Below are positions 6,562 through 11,907 of a stretch of 11,907 nt of DNA, in pieces. Within the stretch, counting starts at the first letter, position 1. Each line of letters begins with the position of its first letter. Origin of the DNA: an uncultured Marvinbryantia sp. GTDB taxonomy: Bacteria > Bacillota > Clostridia > Lachnospirales > Lachnospiraceae. Made by a program: the position numbers and the translations under genes. The DNA is taken from contig CAKRRF010000057.1 of assembly GCA_934394985.1 (NCBI GenBank), positions 1 to 11,907 on the forward strand, read 5' to 3'. Below the pieces are notes generated by a model. It ran no database searches and was not told the origin of the DNA. It was given only the letters and a program-made list of their open reading frames with translations.

Positions 6562-7632
6562 TTGCCATTGAATATTCAGGATACTTCATCTTCTCGAAAC
6601 AAAATCATCTGTTTTCTGGCTGCACTTCTGCTGGCGGTTCTCACCATTACCGCTGTATTAAAAGGCGGCGGTGTATCACCCGGTGAACTGATGGCAGATA
6701 TCCGGACTTTATCTGTTCCGGGAGTTCTGCTCTCCATTTTCAGCATGTTTGGTTTTATTTTTTTTGAAGGAACGGCACTGACCGTAATTGTCCGCAGTTT
6801 GGGTTATCCTGCAACGCACAGGAGGGGCTTTTTATATTCAGCAGCAGACATTTATTTTTCTGCTATTACCCCATCTGCATCCGGTGGACAACCGGCCAGC
6901 GCTTTTTTTATGATCCGGGACGGGATACCAGCTACTGCGGTCATGGCCACTCTGCTTCTGAACCTGATCATGTACACCATGGCCATTATTACCATTGGTC
7001 TGGCTGCTATTTTGCTGTTCCCGAAGATTTTTCTGCGTTTCAGTCCTGTGGGCAGAGCATTTATCCTGATTGGTATTCTGACTCTGACCGGACTGGCTGT
7101 TCTGTTTTATCTTCTTATGCGAAGACAACAGATGTTGAAAAAACTTGCACTTGGCACAGCCAGCCTGCTGGAACGGCTGCACTGCCGTCATGCTGCCAGA
7201 AAAATCCGACAGAAACTGGATCATGCGCTGGAAGAATATGACCAGTGTGTGAATCTGCTTTTTGATAAGAAGCATATGCTCCTGCAGACCTATCTGCTGA
7301 ATCTTCTGCAGCGGCTGTCACAGCTTGGTGTCACGGTCTTTCTGTTTCTGGCTATGGGCGGTCATTTATCCGTTCTTCCAGAGCTTTTTGCCACACAGAT
7401 CTATGTAGTGCTTGGTTCCAACAGTATGCCGGTCCCAGGTGCCATGGGCGTTGCTGATTATCTGATGCTGAACGGATATCAGGCACTGATGGACAAAGCT
7501 GCTTCCTATCAGCTGGAGATTCTGGGCCGCGGCATTTCTTTTTACGCCTGTATGATTCTGAGCATGATCACTACCGGTATTGGATATTTATTATTAAAAA
7601 AACACAAATGGGGGAAAAAGGAAACATTATGA
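6562..7632 (+). CDS. Flippase-like integral membrane protein (MprF N-terminal/UPF0104 type)
   Basis: A polytopic membrane protein of about 356 residues with some 7-8 hydrophobic segments. It belongs to the lysylphosphatidylglycerol synthase transmembrane (flippase) superfamily. Two family signatures are visible: TPSASGGQP at 103-111 and PVPGAMGVAD at 290-299. It lacks the cytoplasmic aminoacyl-transfer domain of full MprF, so it is expected to move or bind a lipid, not to aminoacylate one. The start is uncertain: AAGGAG at 6552-6557 precedes TTG codons at 6562 (gap 4) and 6568 (gap 10), and no ATG is well placed. It opens a four-gene lipid operon and overlaps pssA by 4 bp (ATGA). The substrate is not deducible, but phosphatidylethanolamine made by the next two genes is the natural candidate. 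Confidence 0.85.
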   Translation: MPLNIQDTSSSRNKIICFLAALLLAVLTITAVLKGGGVSPGELMADIRTLSVPGVLLSIFSMFGFIFFEGTALTVIVRSLGYPATHRRGFLYSAADIYFSAITPSASGGQPASAFFMIRDGIPATAVMATLLLNLIMYTMAIITIGLAAILLFPKIFLRFSPVGRAFILIGILTLTGLAVLFYLLMRRQQMLKKLALGTASLLERLHCRHAARKIRQKLDHALEEYDQCVNLLFDKKHMLLQTYLLNLLQRLSQLGVTVFLFLAMGGHLSVLPELFATQIYVVLGSNSMPVPGAMGVADYLMLNGYQALMDKAASYQLEILGRGISFYACMILSMITTGIGYLLLKKHKWGKKETL

Positions 7633-8345
7633 TTGGATTTTATGACTACACCGTAATTTTAACTTATTTATCACTGCTGTCCGGGATCTCCGGTGTGCTG
7701 GTTTGCCTGAAGGGCATCGGTCATCCTTATCTCGGCATGTTCTTTCTGCTCTTTTCCGGTCTTTGTGACACCTTTGACGGAAAAGTCGCCCGCAGCAAAA
7801 AAGACCGTACCGAACAGGCCAAACGGTTTGGTATTCAGATTGACTCTCTGTCTGATCTGGTAGCCTTTGGGGTATTGCCTGCCTGCATCGGCATTGCCAT
7901 GCTGCGCTGCAGTCTGGAATATACCACACTGCCAAATATTCATTTTATCCGCCTCCAGGAAAAGCCGGTATTTCTTCAGGTCGTGCTGACTGCCATCGCT
8001 GCACTCTATGTTCTGGCTGCCATGATTCGTCTTGCTTACTTTAACGTGATGGAAGAAGAGGATCAGAACCGGGATGCCAACGGCGAAAAGATCTATCTGG
8101 GACTCCCGGTTACCAGTGCTGCTCTGATTTTCCCAGCAGTATTACTGCTTCATGTCTTTATCAGCGCAGATCTGACTTTACTGTATTTTGGAGTCCTGAT
8201 CATAATGGGATTCTTATTTCTTTCTAAAATACATATTAAAAAACCGCAGAATCGCGAAATTGGCATCATGATTGGTGCTGGTGCATTAGAATTTATCGTT
8301 CTGACCATCATATTAATATTTACAAAAATAGGAGGCGGCCGATAA
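7629..8345 (+). CDS. pssA: CDP-diacylglycerol-serine O-phosphatidyltransferase
   Basis: A membrane enzyme that joins CDP-diacylglycerol and L-serine to give phosphatidylserine and CMP. It has 238 residues and several hydrophobic segments. The CDP-alcohol phosphatidyltransferase motif is present with all four aspartates (D47, D50, D72, D76) in CDTFDGKVAR ... RFGIQIDSLSD. The gap between AR and G is 12 residues rather than the usual 8, a lengthening I believe is shared by Firmicute relatives. A start at 7608 is possible, but the ATG at 7629 has AAAGGA just upstream and forms an ATGA overlap with the preceding stop, so translation is probably coupled. The product feeds directly into Psd, encoded next. 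Confidence 0.93.
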   Translation: MIGFYDYTVILTYLSLLSGISGVLVCLKGIGHPYLGMFFLLFSGLCDTFDGKVARSKKDRTEQAKRFGIQIDSLSDLVAFGVLPACIGIAMLRCSLEYTTLPNIHFIRLQEKPVFLQVVLTAIAALYVLAAMIRLAYFNVMEEEDQNRDANGEKIYLGLPVTSAALIFPAVLLLHVFISADLTLLYFGVLIIMGFLFLSKIHIKKPQNREIGIMIGAGALEFIVLTIILIFTKIGGGR

Positions 8346-9178
8346 TGACTTCTCTGGAATTTCTCTATCACACTGCGCCAGGCAGACTGCTATTAAAAGG
8401 TCTGACCCGTCCGTGGGTATCCAGAGCATGCGGTCAGTTTCTGGACAGTCCGCTGTCTGCCTTTCTGATCGCACCTTTTGCGAAAAAAAATCAAATCGTT
8501 CTGTCAGATTATCAGCTGAACGAGATCCACAGCTTTAATGACTTTTTCTCGCGAAAAATCCGGCCGGAGCTGCGACCGGTGGATATGGATCCATCTCATC
8601 TGACTGCACCGTGTGACGGTCTGCTCTCTGTCTGGAAAATCGACGAGACCACCGTTCTTCCTATCAAACAGAGCAGCTACCATCTGGCAGATCTGCTTCA
8701 GGATTCCCGCCTGGCTGCCCGTTATGAAGACGGTTACTGTCTGGTATTTCGCCTGTGTGTCAACCATTATCATCGATACAGCTACGTTGATTCCGGAAGA
8801 AAAAGCTGTAACCGCCATATTTCCGGCGTACTGCACACCGTACGTCCCATTGCACTTCGCGCTCTGCCCGTTTTTGTTGAGAACAGCCGGGAGTATACTC
8901 TGATCCAGACACCCCGTTTGGGCACACTTCTGCAAATGGAGGTCGGTGCCATGCTGGTAGGTCGAATCGTAAATCATCATTCTGCCTGCCAGGTCACCCG
9001 TGGGGAAGAAAAAGGATTTTTTCAATATGGCGGATCTACAGTGATCGTTCTGGTGGAAAAGAATCGTATCACCCTGCGTGAAGATCTTCTTGCAAATGCA
9101 GCAAATGGCACTGAAACACCTGTAAAACTCGGAGAGGTACTTGCTTATGAAAAAATGGATGCAAAAACTGTTTCCTGA
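8345..9178 (+). CDS. psd: Phosphatidylserine decarboxylase proenzyme
   Basis: Decarboxylates phosphatidylserine to phosphatidylethanolamine at the membrane, using a pyruvoyl group formed by self-cleavage. It has 277 residues. The cleavage motif is FFQYGGST, with processing expected between Gly230 and Ser231. The candidate triad partners are visible: Asp91 in APCDG and His141/His143 in NHYHRY, with a further conserved His164 in SGVLHTV. The N-terminal HSFNDFFSRKIRPELRPVD is typical of the family. The ATG overlaps the pssA stop by one base (TAATG) and has AGGAGG 9 bases upstream. The gene overlaps the following PAP2 gene by 32 bp. Confidence 0.95.
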   Translation: MTSLEFLYHTAPGRLLLKGLTRPWVSRACGQFLDSPLSAFLIAPFAKKNQIVLSDYQLNEIHSFNDFFSRKIRPELRPVDMDPSHLTAPCDGLLSVWKIDETTVLPIKQSSYHLADLLQDSRLAARYEDGYCLVFRLCVNHYHRYSYVDSGRKSCNRHISGVLHTVRPIALRALPVFVENSREYTLIQTPRLGTLLQMEVGAMLVGRIVNHHSACQVTRGEEKGFFQYGGSTVIVLVEKNRITLREDLLANAANGTETPVKLGEVLAYEKMDAKTVS

Positions 9179-9785
9179 CTATGCTATTCTGCCTTTGATC
9201 CTGGCACTTGCTGCCAATTTTATTATTTATTTTGGTGTTGCACAGTTGCGCGATCACCTTACTTTTCATTCATTGGCTCTGCCTGTGGATGACCGGATTC
9301 CATTTTTTGCTCCATTCATCCTTTTCTATCTTCTGGCCTATATACAGTGGATTGTCAATTATCTGCTGATTGCCCGGGAAGGAAAGACGTTCTGTTATCA
9401 GTTTATCTACGGAGATGTGATCTCCAAGCTGTTCTGTCTGGCTTTTTTCCTGCTGTTTCCTACCACATTGATACGACCTGATGTCACTGGAAACGGTATT
9501 TGTGAACAGTTGGTCCGCCTGATTTATCAGATGGATGCCCCGGTGAATCTTTTTCCATCTATTCATTGTCTGGAAAGCTGGTGCTGCATTCATGCAGCGT
9601 TCCGCATGAAAAAGACACCACGCTGGTACCTTCCGGCCACCATTGTGATGTCTCTGTGCGTCTTTGCTTCTACTCTGCTGGTAAAGCAACATGTCTTTGT
9701 AGATATCTTCGGCGGTATTCTGGTATTTGAAGCCGGGTACTCTATTGCCAAAAATAGAATCCTGAAAAAAAATCGTGGGCTGTAA
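9147..9785 (+). CDS. PAP2-superfamily membrane protein (Aur1-like branch)
   Basis: A multi-pass membrane protein of 212 residues with phosphatase/phosphotransferase signatures. NLFPSIHCLESW has the PSxH motif (His140) and KQHVFVDIFGG has the His182/Asp186 pair. The classical first motif (K-x6-RP) is reduced to TTLIRPD. This pattern resembles PAP2 proteins related to inositolphosphorylceramide synthase more than simple phosphatidate phosphatases. It could therefore dephosphorylate a lipid or transfer a phospho-head group. The frame opens at a TTG at 9141, but ATG 9147 lies 9 bases after GGAGAGG and is preferred. Its start lies inside psd, so it is translated from the same message. A role after phosphatidylethanolamine synthesis is inferred from context only. 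Confidence 0.85.
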   Translation: MKKWMQKLFPDYAILPLILALAANFIIYFGVAQLRDHLTFHSLALPVDDRIPFFAPFILFYLLAYIQWIVNYLLIAREGKTFCYQFIYGDVISKLFCLAFFLLFPTTLIRPDVTGNGICEQLVRLIYQMDAPVNLFPSIHCLESWCCIHAAFRMKKTPRWYLPATIVMSLCVFASTLLVKQHVFVDIFGGILVFEAGYSIAKNRILKKNRGL

Positions 9786-9805
9786 ATTCGGTCCGCGCTT
9801 TTTTT
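9765..9805. terminator. Bidirectional terminator between the lipid operon and the MATE relic
   Basis: An A8 tract (9765-9772) and a T7 tract (9799-9805) flank a stem formed by CGTGGG (9774-9779) and TCCGCG (9792-9797). The stem has two G-T pairs and one mismatch before the A/T pairs continue it. The loop holds the stop codon of the PAP2 gene. The T-run serves the plus-strand operon and the A-run serves the convergent minus-strand MATE relic, whose stop is at 9804-9806. The GC stem is weak, hence moderate confidence. Confidence 0.6.
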
Positions 9806-10002
9806 ATTCTGTTTTCCACTTCGTTCGCAGTAATACCGCGGCAAACCAAATATTCCCAGCATGGGAATTACGGATTTCTCCAGGCCTCGCAGAATACCTG
9901 TTGCTGCATGAGAGAAAGTCAGGAACAGATAAAAAACGCCCACAATCCTCCTGCCACAGAACCTTCCGTCAGGTTCACTGTTTTTTCTTTTTGCCTGTTC
10001 AT
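9804..10002 (-). pseudogene. Remnant of a MATE-family efflux transporter gene
   Basis: Read on the minus strand from an ATG at 10002 (GGGG just upstream), the protein begins MNRQKEKTVNLTEGSVAGGL and continues WAFF before a stop at 9921-9919. NLTEG followed by a hydrophobic stretch is the usual MATE N-terminus. In another frame (about 9930-9845) comes TFSHAATGILRGLEKSVIPM and LGIF, which matches a late MATE segment (LRG-G-S-x-x-PM). In a third frame (9854-9804) comes NIWFAAVLLRTKWKTE and a stop, like a MATE C-terminus. The three islands are in the right order but occupy about 200 bp instead of about 1,350. I infer one large internal deletion plus frameshifts. The family call rests on remembered motifs, not a search. 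Confidence 0.6.
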
Positions 10003-10012
10003 ATCCCCACTT

Positions 10013-10061
10013 TATCATACCTAAAAGGTATGATATACCATTCAAATCAAATATTTCTCAA
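10013..10061 (-). promoter_or_regulatory. Promoter and operator dyad of the MATE relic
   Basis: Minus-strand TTGAGA (10061-10056), an 18-bp spacer and TATATC (10037-10032), or GTATAT with a 17-bp spacer, make a good promoter preceded by TGG. Overlapping and just downstream is a perfect 9-bp dyad, TATCATACC (10013-10021) and GGTATGATA (10027-10035), with a 5-base centre. This is the layout of a repressor operator such as those used by TetR- or MarR-type regulators of efflux pumps. The regulator itself is not encoded next to it. Confidence 0.5.
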
Positions 10062-10092
10062 AATCCATTTTCTATGTTAATATCATAACTAG

Positions 10093-10122
10093 TTGAGACA
10101 TTGCAATCATCTCACACATAAT
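10093..10122 (+). promoter_or_regulatory. Plus-strand promoter-like sequence with no gene behind it
   Basis: TTGAGA (10093-10098), an 18-bp spacer and CATAAT (10117-10122) match five of six -35 and five of six -10 bases. It points away from the MATE relic. The only thing downstream before a terminator ends at 10169 is a leader of about 15 bases, so any transcript would be about 40 nt. It may be what remains of a divergently transcribed regulator gene, or a very short RNA, or chance. Confidence 0.35.
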
Positions 10123-10139
10123 AGAAAATACACTCTCCA

Positions 10140-10169
10140 GAAGCCGTCGCAAGACGGCTTCACTTTTTT
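10140..10169 (+). terminator. Strong intrinsic terminator, plus direction
   Basis: GAAGCCGTC (10140-10148) and GACGGCTTC (10153-10161) form a perfect 9-bp stem closed by a GCAA tetraloop, followed by AC and six T residues (10164-10169). There is no T-run on the other side, so it acts only on plus-strand transcripts. Yet no intact plus-strand gene ends near it. The nearest, the PAP2 gene, ends 355 bp upstream and has its own terminator. Confidence 0.85.
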
Positions 10170-10215
10170 AACCGGATCAAGCAAGCAGCAAAGCAGATTG
10201 CGAATATCCGCTTGA

Positions 10216-10701
10216 CTAAAACATCTGTCGATGCCTGTACTGTGTCAGTTTTATGATACCGATCAATGGAATCCAGCCAGACAGATATCCCAGCACCTTT
10301 ACATCATCGGGGCTGCGGTTCTCAAACTTACTGTATATTGTAGTAAAGCTGCTTCCAAGACAAAGAATCGTCAATATTGTTTCCAAAAGTCCGCCCACGC
10401 TGCTGATTCTGGAAAATACCAAAGCCAGTATCGGCCAAAATCGGAACAGATCCGTCGCAATATCCTGTCCAATCAGATAAAGCCTTGTCGTTCCAGTGAT
10501 ATCACCGGTCACCTCTGCCAACGCATAATAACGCAAAATCGGAATCCACGCCATCCAGGCATTGCCATAATTGCACATACTGAACAGCCAGTATAACTCG
10601 ATCGACTGCCAGATATACCAGATAAGTGCAAATGCACCACAAAGCAACCCAACCATCAGAGATGTAATCCCTGCCATCATCGTTATCAATAAAGTAATCA
10701 T
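10216..10701 (-). CDS. Small multi-pass membrane protein of unknown function
   Basis: A 161-residue hydrophobic protein that I do not recognise as a named family. Hydrophobic segments lie at about 1-41, 85-98, 104-122 and 136-150. The loop after the first carries NYGNAWMAWIPILRYYALAE, and a second segment near the C-terminus repeats the theme (LSGWIPLIGIIKL). This WMAWIPI-type signature recurs in small uncharacterised membrane proteins of Lachnospiraceae, from memory. The ATG at 10701 has GGGAG 7 bases upstream. An extended -10 (TGTTAGAAT, minus strand, TAGAAT at 10742-10737) lies 36 bp before the start, so it probably has its own promoter. No terminator is evident in its own direction. Confidence 0.8.
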   Translation of the reverse strand: MITLLITMMAGITSLMVGLLCGAFALIWYIWQSIELYWLFSMCNYGNAWMAWIPILRYYALAEVTGDITGTTRLYLIGQDIATDLFRFWPILALVFSRISSVGGLLETILTILCLGSSFTTIYSKFENRSPDDVKVLGYLSGWIPLIGIIKLTQYRHRQMF

Positions 10702-10736
10702 TTTCCCACTCCCGTCTTTTCTGTCATGCTGAATTT

Positions 10737-10742
10737 ATTCTA
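10737..10742 (-). promoter_or_regulatory. Extended -10 element upstream of the small membrane protein
   Basis: On the minus strand TAGAAT is preceded by TGT, giving an extended -10 (TGnTAGAAT). No good -35 is seen 16-18 bp upstream. It lies in the 75-bp gap between the Rpn gene stop and the membrane protein start. Confidence 0.4.
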
Positions 10743-10776
10743 ACACAGTGTGTCCGAAAATCACAGTCCCGAAAAA

Positions 10777-11787
10777 TTACTCTTCCAAGTCTATCCCCTT
10801 TAATTTCAATAATTCTCTTAATTTCTTTTCTCGTTTTTCCGCTTCATCTGCTCTCCTTTTTTCGTATTCGGTATTTTTCCGTTCTTCTTCGCGTCCCTGC
10901 ACAATTCCTTCTTCACGTCCCTGTGCAATTCCTTCTGCCAGAGTTGTTTTTATGGTGCTTTGCAGATCCATCCGGTAACGTTCACGTGCCTCACACTGCA
11001 GACGTACTGTTTCTTTTTGGGTTAATTCGTGAAGTTTTAAAACTGCTTTTTTTATCGATTCAGACTGCTCAGCCAATTTCATCAACTCCTTCCATGTTTG
11101 GGCTTTAAAGACGCTGGCCCAGTAATATAATGATGTGTGTGTTTCTTCTTCGCTTACTTTATCAAGATAAGATAAATCTAGCACGCGCAGAATGAATTTA
11201 CCAGTAAATTCATAGCCGCTCTTTCGATTCAGCAGCGCATATTCATTATAAAATGCTGCATCTGCCGGAAGTGGTGTTTTATTTAAGATTCCGATATGGA
11301 CCGATGGCTTTATATTCGTATAGTCTTCTCCCTGCTTCAGATCGGTAAACATCTTACAGAGATAAAATACGGATCGATCTGTCCAGTTACTGATGTCTCC
11401 CATCTGCATCTCAATATTGATCTGGCGATCCCCATTTAATAATACCCGGATATCCAGGATGCATGTCTTTTCTGTGATGGCATCTCCAAGGATGATAGGA
11501 TTGATCACTTCGCAGGACAGTATCTCGGATTCCGGAATATCCAGTAATGCGCTAAGCAGTCCCTGCAATGCCTCTGCGCTGCTCTGCAGTACTGCGTGAA
11601 ACATATAGTCATTTGCAAGACCATATGGCACCGTGTCACCAGCTGCAACTGATGCCAGAAATTCTTTCTCGTGCGCTGCATCCTGCTTCTGCGATACCTT
11701 CTGATCCTGCAATACTTTCTCCTGCGTTATCTCTTTTTCCAGGTTTATTCCTCTCCCCGGTGCGGTTTCTTTCCTGTTTTTTTCCAT
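10777..11787 (-). CDS. Rpn-family PD-(D/E)XK nuclease / putative transposase
   Basis: A 336-residue protein of the Rpn (recombination-promoting nuclease, formerly 'transposase_31/PDDEXK transposase') type. After a charged N-terminal extension (1-48), GLANDYMFHAVLQ (57-69) opens the domain. The nuclease core shows LDIRVLLNGD (Asp112) and NIEMQMG (Glu126, Gln128), the D...ExQ pattern expected for metal-dependent DNA cleavage. Then come DRSVFYLCKMF and a C-terminal helical region. EGIAQGREEGIVQGREEE (285-302) is the repeated coil seen in this family, encoded by a short direct repeat near 10896-10938. A Lys/Glu-rich end follows. AAGGAGG lies 5 bases before the ATG. E. coli Rpn proteins promote RecA-independent recombination. 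No terminal inverted repeats or target duplications were seen around it, so mobility is not shown here. Confidence 0.9.
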   Translation of the reverse strand: MEKNRKETAPGRGINLEKEITQEKVLQDQKVSQKQDAAHEKEFLASVAAGDTVPYGLANDYMFHAVLQSSAEALQGLLSALLDIPESEILSCEVINPIILGDAITEKTCILDIRVLLNGDRQINIEMQMGDISNWTDRSVFYLCKMFTDLKQGEDYTNIKPSVHIGILNKTPLPADAAFYNEYALLNRKSGYEFTGKFILRVLDLSYLDKVSEEETHTSLYYWASVFKAQTWKELMKLAEQSESIKKAVLKLHELTQKETVRLQCEARERYRMDLQSTIKTTLAEGIAQGREEGIVQGREEERKNTEYEKRRADEAEKREKKLRELLKLKGIDLEE

Positions 11788-11907
11788 AGGCGCCTCCTTC
11801 TGCTCCTGAGAAGTACGGCTGTCTGGATGGTCTGTATCCGGCTTCTGCTACACTTCTCTTATTCTCTGGTTTTACTGTTTCTTGAAAGCATAAGATTTCT
11901 GAAATGT

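Noticed and set aside
9590..10045. A 151-residue minus-strand protein covering 9786-10045
   Set aside because: Only a middle part resembles a known family, and the matching ends lie in other frames. The 3' half is antisense to the PAP2 gene. A decayed MATE gene explains it better.
10777..11787. Complete insertion sequence carried by the Rpn-type 'transposase'
   Set aside because: No terminal inverted repeats or flanking target duplications were found, and Rpn proteins are commonly stand-alone chromosomal genes.
11788..11907. Hairpin leader upstream of the Rpn gene (GAGAAGT ... ACTTCTC)
   Set aside because: The arms are only 7 bp with a loop of about 37 bases, which is within chance expectation. 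No convincing promoter was found in this stretch either.

Overview
The window looks like chromosome from a low-to-mid GC gut Firmicute, most likely a member of the Lachnospiraceae (Blautia/Ruminococcus-like). This is judged from the protein families, the AGGAGG-type ribosome binding sites and codon use. No rRNA, tRNA, CRISPR array or intact insertion sequence was seen. The genus assignment is inference.

Layout. Positions 1-398 hold a non-coding imperfect tandem array (period 62-63 bp, seven copy starts, running off the left edge). It is followed by three back-to-back hairpins (405-550) that run up to the end of a LysR-type regulator gene. A minus-strand block follows. In transcription order it reads: D-lyxose/D-mannose isomerase (6353-5664), class II ketose-bisphosphate aldolase (5627-4761), glycogen synthase GlgA (4703-2421), a hairpin, a small alarmone (p)ppGpp synthetase (2251-1487) and the LysR regulator (1475-558). 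GlgA carries a very unusual C-terminal tail of about 270 residues, made of Lys/Thr/Arg-rich segments and eleven 12-residue Lys/Glu/Ala repeats.

A divergent control region (6354-6561) separates this block from a tight plus-strand operon of four membrane-lipid genes (6562-9785): an MprF-type flippase-like membrane protein, phosphatidylserine synthase PssA, phosphatidylserine decarboxylase Psd and a PAP2-superfamily membrane enzyme. Every junction overlaps (4, 1 and 32 bp). PssA and Psd together would make phosphatidylethanolamine. The flanking flippase-like and PAP2 proteins suggest the lipid or its head group is then moved or transferred.

The stretch 9786-10215 looks empty but contains a wrecked MATE-efflux gene on the minus strand. 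Its N-terminus, a late transmembrane piece and its C-terminus survive in three reading frames within about 200 bp, and it still has a promoter and an operator-like dyad. Beside it lie an outward-facing promoter-like sequence and a strong terminator with no gene between them. The right end carries a small multi-pass membrane protein of unknown function (10216-10701) and an Rpn-family PD-(D/E)XK nuclease/putative transposase (10777-11787), both on the minus strand.

The points most worth following are the GlgA tail, the tandem array with its triple-hairpin border, the four-gene lipid operon and the MATE relic with its leftover control elements. I found no clear evidence of a wholly new defence or mobile system.
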